Assembly (NCBI GenBank): GCA_963753195.1
Contig: CAVWBH010000003.1
Span: forward strand, 620,001-684,000
Length of the DNA stretch: 64,000 bases
Source of the DNA: Palsa-504 sp963753195
GTDB lineage: Bacteria > Actinomycetota > Actinomycetes > Streptosporangiales > Streptosporangiaceae
Direction of reading: 5' to 3'
The translations under genes were made by a program, and so were the position numbers. Below are positions 53,593-62,801 of this stretch, piece by piece. The notes under the pieces were generated by a model. It saw nothing but the letters and a program-made list of their open reading frames with translations, was not told the origin of the DNA and made no database searches. Within the stretch, counting starts at the first letter, position 1. Each line of letters begins with the position of its first letter.

Positions 53593-55375
53593 GGGAGATC
53601 ACCTGGTCAGCGTCGCCCGCCGGGTAGGGCTCCGCGGGGCCGAAGCCGACCACCTCCGCCTCGTCCGGGCCGAGCGGCAGCGGGGAACCCGCGAGCTCCT
53701 GCCCGGCGGTCCGGGGCAGGGTCAGCCGGAACACCGAGCCCTTGCCGCGCTCGCCCCAGGCCTGCAGCCAGCCGCCGTGCAGCCGCGCGTCTTCCAGCGA
53801 GATGGCCAGGCCCAGGCCGGTGCCGCCGGTGGTGCGGGCCCGGGCCGGGTCGGCCCGCCAGAACCGCTCGAAGACCCGCTGCTCCTCGCCTGGCCGCAGG
53901 CCCACGCCGTAGTCCCGGACCGAGACGGCGACCGCGGCGCTGTCGATGGCGCAGGTGACCACGACGTCCTTGCTTTCGCCGTGCTCCACGGCGTTGACGA
54001 GGATGTTACGCAGGATCCGTTCCACCCGGCGCCGGTCCACCTCGGCGAGGCAGCCGGTCGCGGGCAGCCTGAACTCGATCCTGCTGCCCCGCCGCCCGGC
54101 CAGCTGCTGCGCGTCATCGGCCGACCGGCGTACCAGGTCGCAGACGTCGACCAGGTCGGCGTCGAGCGTGGCCGCCCCGGCGTCGTACCTGCTGATCTCG
54201 AGCAGGTCGACCAGCAGGGACTCGAACCGGTCCAGCTGGCTGGCCAGCAGCTCGACGGACCGGCCGCGGTCAGCGTCGAGGGCTTGCCTGGACTCGAACA
54301 GCAGGTCGGCGGCCATCTTGATGGTCGACAGCGGGGTCCGCAGCTCGTGGGAGACGTCCGAGACGAACTGCCGCTGCACGCTGGACAGATCCTCCAGCTC
54401 GCGCAGCTTGCCCTGCAGGCTGGCCGCCATGTCATTGAACGACGTGGCCAGCGCAGCCAGGTCATCCACGCCGAGGACCTGCATTCGCTCCTCGAGATGG
54501 CCGTCCGACACGCGGCGGGCGGCCTGGGCCGCGTGCCGCACCGGCAGGACCACCCACCGAGTAACCAGCGACGCGATCGCGGCCAGCAGCACGACCAGCG
54601 CCAGGCCCACGCCGACCAGCACCCGCTGCACCAGCATCAAGGTGGCCTGCTGCTGGGTGAACGGGAACACGTAGTACAGCTGGTAATACTGCCCGAGGGG
54701 CACGCCGACGGCCAGCGCCGGGCCGGAGGTGCCGGACCCGGATGCGTAGGTCAGCGTGGTCGGCTGCGACCAGGGCGCGCCCGTTTTCTCGTTGTCGAAG
54801 CGGGACTGCTGCTGTTCGTTGCCCACCTTGGTGATCAGGTCCTGCGGGATGGTGGCGGTGACGTTCACGCTGCGCGGGCCGACCCACTGCACGCCGCCCG
54901 AGGCGGCATTGGTCAGCTGAATGAAGACCACGTAGCTGCCGGTGCTGCCGCTGGCCTGCTGCAGCCGTTGGGCCGTAGCCTCGGCGGTGTTGACGGCGGT
55001 GAACTGGCTGGCCGGCGGCTCGAGCACCTGCAGGCTGGACTGCCCGATCGCGGCCTCGGCGCCGGTTTTCACCTGGGAACGCGCGGAATTCTCCGCGTTG
55101 GCCGTCAGTCCGGCCGCGATCGACTGGACCAGGAAGAAGCCGAGCAAGGCGATGACCAGCGCGGACAGCACCAGCGTGGTCGAGACCACCCGTAGCTGAA
55201 GGGAGCGGTGCCAGCGGCTTCGCAGCTGCGCGACGAGCTGGCGCTGCCGGCGCCGCCCGGCGAACAGGCTGCGCCGCACCCCGCCGGGCAGCCGCCCGAT
55301 GATCGACTTCCCGAACGGTGACCGGAAGAAGGTGGTGATGAAATCGCGCTGCCGGTCGGTGCCTGCCGCTGCCAC
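53585..55375 (-). CDS. mtrB: Sensor histidine kinase MtrB
   Basis: A 596-residue protein starting at GTG. Membrane helices at about residues 60-85 and 235-260 flank an extracellular domain. HAMP follows (LPVRHAAQAARRVSDGHLEE), then HisKA with FVSDVSHELRTPLSTIK (phospho-His) and the ATPase domain with N-box ILRNILVNAVEHG, G1 VRDYGVGL, F-box VFERFWRADPAR and G2 GGTGLGLAIS. It phosphorylates MtrA and coordinates cell-wall growth and division. The C-terminal 30 residues after the ATPase domain are variable. Confidence 0.94.
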   Translation of the reverse strand: MAAAGTDRQRDFITTFFRSPFGKSIIGRLPGGVRRSLFAGRRRQRQLVAQLRSRWHRSLQLRVVSTTLVLSALVIALLGFFLVQSIAAGLTANAENSARSQVKTGAEAAIGQSSLQVLEPPASQFTAVNTAEATAQRLQQASGSTGSYVVFIQLTNAASGGVQWVGPRSVNVTATIPQDLITKVGNEQQQSRFDNEKTGAPWSQPTTLTYASGSGTSGPALAVGVPLGQYYQLYYVFPFTQQQATLMLVQRVLVGVGLALVVLLAAIASLVTRWVVLPVRHAAQAARRVSDGHLEERMQVLGVDDLAALATSFNDMAASLQGKLRELEDLSSVQRQFVSDVSHELRTPLSTIKMAADLLFESRQALDADRGRSVELLASQLDRFESLLVDLLEISRYDAGAATLDADLVDVCDLVRRSADDAQQLAGRRGSRIEFRLPATGCLAEVDRRRVERILRNILVNAVEHGESKDVVVTCAIDSAAVAVSVRDYGVGLRPGEEQRVFERFWRADPARARTTGGTGLGLAISLEDARLHGGWLQAWGERGKGSVFRLTLPRTAGQELAGSPLPLGPDEAEVVGFGPAEPYPAGDADQVISRG

Positions 55376-55389
55376 GTCGACGACCGGAC

Positions 55390-56067
55390 TCAGCCGGGTC
55401 CCGCCTTGTAACCGACACCGCGCACGGTTACGACGATCTCGGGATGCTCCGGATCCCGCTCGATCTTGGCCCGCAGCCGCTGTACGTGCACGTTGACCAG
55501 CCTGGTGTCGGCGGCGTGCCGGTAGCCCCAGACCTGCTCGAGCAGCACTTCCCGGGTGAAGACCTGCCTGGGCTTGCGGGCCAGGGCGACCAGCAGGTCG
55601 AACTCCAGCGGGGTGAGGTTGAGCGTCTCCCCGTCGCGCTTGACCGAGTGACCGGCCACGTCGATCGCGATGTCGCCGATCTGCAGCATCTCGGGCGCGG
55701 GCTCGTCGGTCCGGCGGAGCCTGGCCCGTACCCGGGCCACGAGTTCCTTGGACTTGAACGGCTTGACGATGTAGTCGTCGGCACCGGACTCCAGGCCCAG
55801 GACCACATCGACGGTGTCGGTCTTCGCGGTCAGCATGACGATCGGGACCCCCGACTCGGCCCGGATCTGACGGCAGACGTCAATTCCGTCGGAGCCCGGC
55901 AGCATCAGGTCCAGCAGCACCAGATCGGGCCGTGAATCCCTGAAGACCTCGACCGCCTTGTCGCCGTCGGCTACGAAGGTGGGCTCGAAGCCCTCGCCGC
56001 GGAGCACGATGCCGAGCATCTCGGCCAAGGCGGCGTCGTCGTCGACGACCAGCACACGTCCCTTCAT
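55390..56067 (-). CDS. mtrA: OmpR-family response regulator MtrA
   Basis: The start is placed at ATG 56067 (MKGRVLVVDDDAALAEMLGI), the family start; an ATG six codons upstream also exists. 225 residues: receiver with Asp53 in LVLLDLMLPGSDG, Thr in VMLTAKTD and Lys in IVKPFKSKELV, then the winged helix with LNLTPLEFDLLVALARKPRQ, VFTREVLLEQVWGYRHAADT and RLVNVHVQRLRAKIE. It is essential in mycobacteria and controls cell-wall hydrolase and replication genes. It heads the mtrA-mtrB-lpqB operon. Confidence 0.95.
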   Translation of the reverse strand: MKGRVLVVDDDAALAEMLGIVLRGEGFEPTFVADGDKAVEVFRDSRPDLVLLDLMLPGSDGIDVCRQIRAESGVPIVMLTAKTDTVDVVLGLESGADDYIVKPFKSKELVARVRARLRRTDEPAPEMLQIGDIAIDVAGHSVKRDGETLNLTPLEFDLLVALARKPRQVFTREVLLEQVWGYRHAADTRLVNVHVQRLRAKIERDPEHPEIVVTVRGVGYKAGPG

Positions 56068-56233
56068 GGGATCCCATCGTTCCATGTGATTGACTCTGTG
56101 TGGACGCAGGCTACCTTCATTTTCCTGCTACGCGACACCGGTTCGACGTTAGCGTTTCCGGCGGGTGGGTAAACCAAACTGATTTGCTGACGCCGGGAGG
56201 CCCCGGAGCTGACAGGTACTGAGGTGACGTGCG

Positions 56234-57178
56234 GTGGGCGTTCTGGCCGGGACTTCGGGCTGGCAGTACCGCGACTGGCGCGGCGCCTTCTATCCGCCCG
56301 GCGTGCCGCAGCGGCGCTGGCTCGAGCACTACGCGCAGCAGTTCGCCACCGTGGAGAACAACGGGACCTTTTACCGGCTGCCCGGGCGGGAGGTCTTCGC
56401 CAGCTGGCGCGAGCGGGTGCCCGGCGACTTCGTCATGACCGTGAAGGCCAGCCGATACCTCACCCACGTGCGGCGGCTGCGCGACCCGGCCGACCCGGTC
56501 CGCAGGCTGCTGGCGGCGGCCGCCGGTCTCGGCGGCCGCCTCGGGCCGGTGTTGCTGCAGCTTCCGCCGGACCTGCAGGCCGCGCCTGAACTGCTGCGCG
56601 AGTGCCTGCGCCAGTTTCCGGCGGCGATCCGGGTCGCGGTCGAGCCCAGGCACGAGTCCTGGTGGACCGACGAGGTGCGGGACGTGCTCGCGGCGCAGGA
56701 CGCGGCGCTGTGCTGGGCGGACCGCAAGGGATCGGCCCTCACGCCGCTGTGGCGGACGGCCGGCTGGGGTTACCTGCGGTTGCACGAGGGCGATGCGGAG
56801 CCGTGGCCCAGCTACCGCGACGCCACGCTGGCGACCTGGGCCGACCGGATCACGGCCAGCTGGGCCGCCGACCGCGAGGTCTACGTGTATTTCAACAACG
56901 ACCAGAACTGCGCCGCGCCCCGCGACGCGGCCCGGCTGGCCGCGGCCGTCGCCGGGCGGGGCGGTCAGGCCGCCCCGGCGTGGCCGCGATGGGAGACGGG
57001 AGGGCCCGGGCGGGAGACGGGAGGGCCCGGGCGGGAGACGGGAGGGCGGACGGGAACGGGAGGGTCCGGGCGAGCGCTGGCTCGTTTGGCAGGAGGGGAC
57101 GCGGTCAGGGGCGCGGCGGGGGAAGGACGGCTCGTTCGGCCTGAAAGGTTTATTGAGTTTCGGCAAACATCCAGGTGA
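56234..57178 (+). CDS. DUF72-family protein with repeat tail
   Basis: A 314-residue protein. TIM-barrel-like DUF72 landmarks are LAGTSGWQYRDWRGAFYPPG, FATVENNGTFYRLPGREVFA, FVMTVKASRYLTHVRRLRDP, LGPVLLQLPPDLQ, VAVEPRHESWW, YLRLHEGD and VYVYFNNDQNCAAPRDAARL, all conserved in this family of unknown function. The last 65 residues are not family-like: three GPGRETG repeats from 21-bp tandem units, then a Gly/Ala/Arg tail running to within 18 bp of ung. Translation of the tail depends on repeat number keeping frame. Confidence 0.85.
   Translation: MGVLAGTSGWQYRDWRGAFYPPGVPQRRWLEHYAQQFATVENNGTFYRLPGREVFASWRERVPGDFVMTVKASRYLTHVRRLRDPADPVRRLLAAAAGLGGRLGPVLLQLPPDLQAAPELLRECLRQFPAAIRVAVEPRHESWWTDEVRDVLAAQDAALCWADRKGSALTPLWRTAGWGYLRLHEGDAEPWPSYRDATLATWADRITASWAADREVYVYFNNDQNCAAPRDAARLAAAVAGRGGQAAPAWPRWETGGPGRETGGPGRETGGRTGTGGSGRALARLAGGDAVRGAAGEGRLVRPERFIEFRQTSR
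56991..57053. repeat. 21-bp coding tandem repeat in the DUF72 gene
   Basis: Three near-identical units opening GGGAGACGGGAGGGCCCGGG encode the RETGGPG repeats at the protein's C-terminus. A unit length of 7 codons preserves frame. Confidence 0.85.
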
Positions 57179-57195
57179 GGCTAGAGTAGCTGGCC

Positions 57196-57870
57196 ATGGC
57201 GGAGCCGTTGCGCAGCATCATCGACCCGGGCTGGGCCGATGCGCTGCAGCCGGTCGCTGGGCGGATCGCGGCCATGGGCGACTTCCTGCGGGGGGAGGTC
57301 GCCGCCGGGCGCCGGTACCTGCCCGCCGGGGAGAACGTGCTGCGCGCGTTCAAGCAGCCCTTCGACGCCGTGCGGGTGCTGATCGTCGGGCAGGATCCTT
57401 ACCCCACGCCCGGGCACGCGGTCGGGCTCAGCTTCTCCGTCGCCCCGCAGGTGCGGCGGCTGCCGGCCAGCCTGGTCAACATCTTCCGTGAGTACTCCGA
57501 CGACCTCGGCTACCCGGCCCCGGCCAGCGGCGATCTCACCCCGTGGAGCGAGCGGGGCGTGCTGCTGCTGAACAGGGTGCTGACCGTGGCGCCGGGGCAA
57601 CCGGGAGCGCACCGCGGGAAGGGATGGGAAGAGGTGACCGACCAGGCCATCAGGGCGCTGGTGGCGAGGCAGGCGCCGATGGTGGCGATCTTGTGGGGAC
57701 GCGACGCGCGGACGCTCGCGCCGCTGCTCGGGGACGTCCCCCGTATCGAATCGGCGCATCCGAGCCCCTATTCGGCGACGAGCGGGTTCTTCGGGTCACA
57801 TCCGTTCAGCCGGGCTAATCAGCTACTTCAGCAGCAAGGAGCCGAGCAGATTGACTGGAAGCTTCCCTGA
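57196..57870 (+). CDS. ung: Uracil-DNA glycosylase, family 1
   Basis: A 224-residue protein. The water-activating motif is VLIVGQDPYPTPGHAVGLSF (catalytic Asp), followed by the LVNIFREYSDDLGYPAPASG substrate region, LLLNRVLTVAPGQPGAHRGK and the Leu-loop His in IESAHPSPYSATSGFFGSHP. It removes uracil from DNA as the first step of base excision repair. The second variable residue of the usual HPSPLS motif is Tyr here (HPSPYS), a known variation. It follows the DUF72 gene by 17 bp on the same strand. Confidence 0.94.
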   Translation: MAEPLRSIIDPGWADALQPVAGRIAAMGDFLRGEVAAGRRYLPAGENVLRAFKQPFDAVRVLIVGQDPYPTPGHAVGLSFSVAPQVRRLPASLVNIFREYSDDLGYPAPASGDLTPWSERGVLLLNRVLTVAPGQPGAHRGKGWEEVTDQAIRALVARQAPMVAILWGRDARTLAPLLGDVPRIESAHPSPYSATSGFFGSHPFSRANQLLQQQGAEQIDWKLP

Positions 57871-58013
57871 CCGGTGCGGTACCTGGCAACTCGCGAAGTA
57901 ACGCGAGGTGATAGGCTTATGATCCGGTTTCGGGGGCAGTTCTACCGTTCTTTGGCAAGCGACAGCTGAATAGGCCACAGGGGAAATCGCGTGGACGGGC
58001 GGGTACCGGCATA

Positions 58014-59300
58014 GTGGAATACACGCAGGTAGAAGACCGTGAGCCAGCGCCAGTCCACGAGCACTGGCTCAATTGGCAGCGGCTGGTGATCGCGAACGGG
58101 GCATTCGCGATCTACGCCACCGTCTTGGCCTTGGTCACCGGGCACGCGGACCGGACCTGGGCCATCTGGGCGGCGGCGGGCTACGCGGTGGCCACGGTGG
58201 TCTTCTGGCTGACCCGGCACAAAAACCTGCCGCTGATCCTGCCGCTGCTGGTCTCGCTGGCCGGGGCGCTGGCCGCCCCGGTGACGTGGCTGGCCACCCG
58301 GGTGGCGCCGACGGCCGAGGTGACCGTCATCTCCCAGTCGGCGTCGCTGCTGCTCCAGCACGGCACGCCGTACCTGCCGGCGGGCCAGCTGGATACCGTG
58401 CTGTCCTACAACCCGTACCTGCCGCTCATGGCGCTGTTCGGGATGCCCAAGGCGCTGGGCGCGAAGGGGCTGTTCGGCGACCCGCGGGTGTGGCTGACCG
58501 CGGTGTCCATCGCCTTGCTCTTCGCGGCGTTCACCGTCGCGGCGCCGCACCGGCACTGCGACTCGTGCCGGTACAACGTCCTGCTGTCCACGGTGTTCAT
58601 CGCCGCCTCCCCGGTGATCGCGTTCCCGCTGGCGGTCGGGATCACCGACCCGCCGGTGATCGCGCTGATGTTCCTCACCCTGGCGCTGATCGCCAGGCCC
58701 TCGGGGCTGACGCGGGCCGCCGCCGCCCTCGGCGTGGCGGCCGCCATGAAGGCGACCGCGTGGCCCGCCGTGCCGGTCTTCACCGCCATGCTGGCCGCGC
58801 GGGACGGAGCCAGGAACGCCTGGCGCTTCCTCGGCATCACGGTCCTGGTGGCGAGCGCGCTGGCCGTGCTGATGGCCCCCGCGGCGCTGGCCGACCCGTA
58901 TGCGTTCCTGCAGAACACGGTGCTGTTCCCGCTCGGGCTGACCAAGCACAAGACCCCGGCGGCCAGCCCGCTGCCGGGCCACCTGCTGGCCGAGACCGGA
59001 ATGGCCGGGCACTGGGCCGCGGTCGGCCTGCTGATCGCGGCCGGAGTCGGCTTCGCGGTATGGCTCGTCGTCCGGCCGCCGACCGACGCGCGCGCCGCCG
59101 CCTGGCGCCTGGCCCTGGGCCTCACGGCCATGTTCACGCTGGCCCCGGCGACCAGGTGGGGATATTACGTGTACCCGATCGGGCTGGTCGGGTGGCTGCT
59201 GCTGACCCGGCCGCCGACGGAGATCGCGGCCGCGCCGCCGCCCGTCAAGCGCCGGGGGCGGCCGGTCGGCGAGCGGACCATGCCCGCGGGCGCGCGCTAG
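58014..59300 (+). CDS. GT87-like polyprenol-dependent membrane glycosyltransferase
   Basis: A 428-residue protein starting at GTG, with about ten hydrophobic helices. After helix 3 a periplasmic loop SASLLLQHGTPYLPAGQLDT then VLSYNPYLPLMALFGMP resembles the acceptor-binding loop of GT87 mannosyltransferases. Later LGVAAAMKATAWPAVPVF and MAPAALADPYAFLQNTVLFP are typical. A His/Cys motif HRHCDSCRYN lies in a cytoplasmic loop. GT87 enzymes use polyprenyl-phospho-sugars to build envelope glycans. The specific glycan is unknown and the family call is moderate. Confidence 0.68.
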   Translation: MEYTQVEDREPAPVHEHWLNWQRLVIANGAFAIYATVLALVTGHADRTWAIWAAAGYAVATVVFWLTRHKNLPLILPLLVSLAGALAAPVTWLATRVAPTAEVTVISQSASLLLQHGTPYLPAGQLDTVLSYNPYLPLMALFGMPKALGAKGLFGDPRVWLTAVSIALLFAAFTVAAPHRHCDSCRYNVLLSTVFIAASPVIAFPLAVGITDPPVIALMFLTLALIARPSGLTRAAAALGVAAAMKATAWPAVPVFTAMLAARDGARNAWRFLGITVLVASALAVLMAPAALADPYAFLQNTVLFPLGLTKHKTPAASPLPGHLLAETGMAGHWAAVGLLIAAGVGFAVWLVVRPPTDARAAAWRLALGLTAMFTLAPATRWGYYVYPIGLVGWLLLTRPPTEIAAAPPPVKRRGRPVGERTMPAGAR

Positions 59301-59321
59301 CCGCTTCAGGAGCTAGCCGCT

Positions 59322-60626
59322 TCAGGACCCGGAGCGCCAGGACTCCAGGTAGGCCTGCTGCGCGGGGGTGAGCGCGTCGATCGTGGTGCCCGCGGCGGCC
59401 AGCACGAGCCGGGCCGCCTCGGCGTCGATGGCGACGGGCACCTCGTACACCCCGGGCGGGAGCTTGCCGCCGGTGCGGTCCGGGGACGCTGGGGTTCCGG
59501 TGGGCGCTGGGGTTCCGGTCGGCGCTGGGGTTCCGGTCGGCGCTGGGTCTTTGGTCGGCGCTGGGTTTTCGCGGGACACCGCGCCCGCCAGCCAGGCCAG
59601 CGCCAGCGCCTCGATGCCGAACGCCACGTCCATCACCTCGGGAGGATGGCCTTCGGCCGCGACCAGGTTCACCACCCGGCCCTCGGCGAGCAGCAGCATG
59701 GTCCGGCCGTCTCCGAGGTCGTAGGCGTCCACGTGCGGGCGCACATCCTGGTGCACCGCCGCGGCCAGGTCGGTGAGCGCGCGCACGTCGATCTCCACGT
59801 CGAAGTGCCCCGCGTTGGCCAGGATGGCGCCGTCGCGCATGGCCGCGATGTGCGCCCCGCCGATCACGTCGCACGATCCGGTCGCGGTGACGAACACCTC
59901 GCCCAGCGGCGCGGCGGCCGCCATCGGCAGCACGCGGAAGCCGTACAGCGACGCCTCCAGGGCCCGGACCGGATCGATCTCGGTGACGATTACGTGGGCG
60001 CCCAGACCCCGGGCCCGTTCGGCCACACCACGGCCGCTGGCGCCGAACCCGGCCACCACCATGGTCTTGCCCGCCAGCAGCGTGTTGGTGGCCCGCATGA
60101 TGCCGTCGAGGACCGACTGCCCGGTCCCGCAGGTGCCTTCGACCAGGCGCTTGACCGCGGTGTCGTGCGCCGCGACGACCGGGAAGGCCAGCGCGCCCTC
60201 GGCCGCCATCCGGCGCAGCCGCAGCACGCCGGTGGCGGTCGACTCGCAGCCGCCCCTGACGTGGGCCAGCAGGTCCGCGGCCTGGGTGTGCAGCGTGTTC
60301 ACCAAGTCCCCGCCGTCGTCCAGGACCAGGTCGGGCCCGTGCGGGGCGTGAGCGAGGGCCAGCTCGATGTGCCGGTAGTAGCCGCGCCGGTCCACCCCGG
60401 CCCGGGCGAAGACCGCGGTCTCGTACCGGACGGCCAGGGCCGCGGCAATGTCGTCCTGGGTGGACAGCGGATTGGACGCGGCCAGCGACACCGCCGCGCC
60501 GCCCGCGCGCAGCAGCCGTACCATCATCGCGGTCTCCGCGGTGACGTGCAGGCAGGCCGCGATGGCCAGGCCCGCGAACGGCTGCTGCGCGGCGAAGCGC
60601 CGCATGAGGCCGGCCATCAGCGGCAT
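59322..60626 (-). CDS. AhcY-like paralogue with altered active site
   Basis: 434 residues from ATG 60626. Homology continues upstream (ADPGLAPDGDARIRYAERAM), but that stretch has no in-frame ATG/GTG/TTG/CTG. The Rossmann core is kept (GKTMVVAGFGASGRGVAERA, HVIVTEIDPVRALEA). Relative to AhcY the His, DDGGD and ESTATG residues remain, the catalytic Lys region is AVKRLVEG (Asp-Asn become Glu-Gly), and the C-terminal KPxxYRY NAD clamp is absent. A PAPTGT-repeat insert precedes the last 50 residues. A different substrate or a regulatory role is possible. It lies just downstream of ahcY. Confidence 0.78.
   Translation of the reverse strand: MPLMAGLMRRFAAQQPFAGLAIAACLHVTAETAMMVRLLRAGGAAVSLAASNPLSTQDDIAAALAVRYETAVFARAGVDRRGYYRHIELALAHAPHGPDLVLDDGGDLVNTLHTQAADLLAHVRGGCESTATGVLRLRRMAAEGALAFPVVAAHDTAVKRLVEGTCGTGQSVLDGIMRATNTLLAGKTMVVAGFGASGRGVAERARGLGAHVIVTEIDPVRALEASLYGFRVLPMAAAAPLGEVFVTATGSCDVIGGAHIAAMRDGAILANAGHFDVEIDVRALTDLAAAVHQDVRPHVDAYDLGDGRTMLLLAEGRVVNLVAAEGHPPEVMDVAFGIEALALAWLAGAVSRENPAPTKDPAPTGTPAPTGTPAPTGTPASPDRTGGKLPPGVYEVPVAIDAEAARLVLAAAGTTIDALTPAQQAYLESWRSGS
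59485..59574. repeat. 18-bp coding repeat in the AhcY-like gene
   Basis: Five GGCGCTGGGGTTCCGGTC-like units, increasingly diverged to the right, encode the PAPTGT repeat insert of the AhcY-like protein. Confidence 0.85.
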
Positions 60627-60726
60627 GGCCCGCTCCGCGTACCGGATGCGGGCGTCGCCGTCGGGGGCGAGACCCGGGTCGGCGACGTCCGCCTGCGGCG
60701 GGGCTGGCGGTAGGGGGGCCGGCTGC

Positions 60727-60733
60727 GGGGGGG
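60727..60733. repeat. G7 homopolymer at the AhcY-like gene 5' end
   Basis: A run of seven G (seven C on the coding strand) lies between a potential GTG start and the AhcY-like coding frame. One extra C would join them. It is a candidate slippage or base-call error site. Confidence 0.6.
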
Positions 60734-60762
60734 CGACCCCCTGGGCACCCCGCGCCGAGGTG

Positions 60763-62208
<1,446 letters not shown>

Positions 62209-62328
62209 GGGTTTCTCCCTTAGATTCTCTTCTGGCCTAACGGGCCGTGGTGCCCCCTACCGGTCACACGTTATGGGAGCCGGGGCGGTACTCGCACGGA
62301 CTCTGGGCGGTTTTTGACGAGGAATTGT

Positions 62329-62341
62329 TAGAATCTGGCCC
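62329..62341 (+). promoter_or_regulatory. Probable leaderless promoter of the MerR gene
   Basis: TAGAAT ends seven bases before the ATG at 62342, the spacing of a -10 box whose transcript would start at the initiation codon. There is no ribosome-binding site. No -35 box is clear. Confidence 0.5.
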
Positions 62342-62698
62342 ATGCGCATCACGGAGGCCGCCCGGCGGCTCGGCACGTCGGCCCGCATGCTCCGCTACCG
62401 CGAGGATCTCGGGCTGCTGCCGCGGATCCGCGACCGTCCCGGGCGGGCGGCCCAGCGCGGGCCGTCGCACCGGCAGTTCAGCGAGGAGGATGTCGAGGCC
62501 GTGGCCGCCGCGCTGGCGCTGGAGCGGCGGTATGACATCAGCCCGGCCTCGCTCGCCTTCGGCCTGCGCGTGCTGGCCGAACCGCAGGTCCGGGCGGCCG
62601 TGGCCGACCTCGGCCGGCGGCTCGGCCGGATGCCCGCCCCGGCCAGCCGGGCCGTGGACTTCGAGAAGGAACGCGCGCTGCGGCTGCTGGGCCGCTGA
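62342..62698 (+). CDS. MerR-family transcriptional regulator
   Basis: A 118-residue protein. The winged helix opens MRITEAARRLGTSARMLRYR followed by EDLGLLPRIRDR and HRQFSEEDVEAVAAALALER, the MerR DNA-binding domain. A short coiled C-terminal helix (VRAAVADLGRRLGRM) replaces an effector domain; no Cys cluster is present, so it is not a metal sensor of the classical kind. It is divergent from ahcY with a shared 133-bp intergenic region, suggesting it may control ahcY and itself. Confidence 0.85.
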   Translation: MRITEAARRLGTSARMLRYREDLGLLPRIRDRPGRAAQRGPSHRQFSEEDVEAVAAALALERRYDISPASLAFGLRVLAEPQVRAAVADLGRRLGRMPAPASRAVDFEKERALRLLGR

Positions 62699-62801
62699 GC
62701 GACGGTGCCCGCCGGCCACGTGGCGGCGTGGCCGGTCCCCCGCGCTGCGGGCGGCGCGGGATGCGGGCCCGCAGGTCCTGGCGTCTTGGTCGCGTAGCGG
62801 G

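Noticed and set aside
62209..62330. SAH riboswitch upstream of ahcY
   Set aside because: I could not find the conserved core expected for that class; only a ribosome-binding site is clear.
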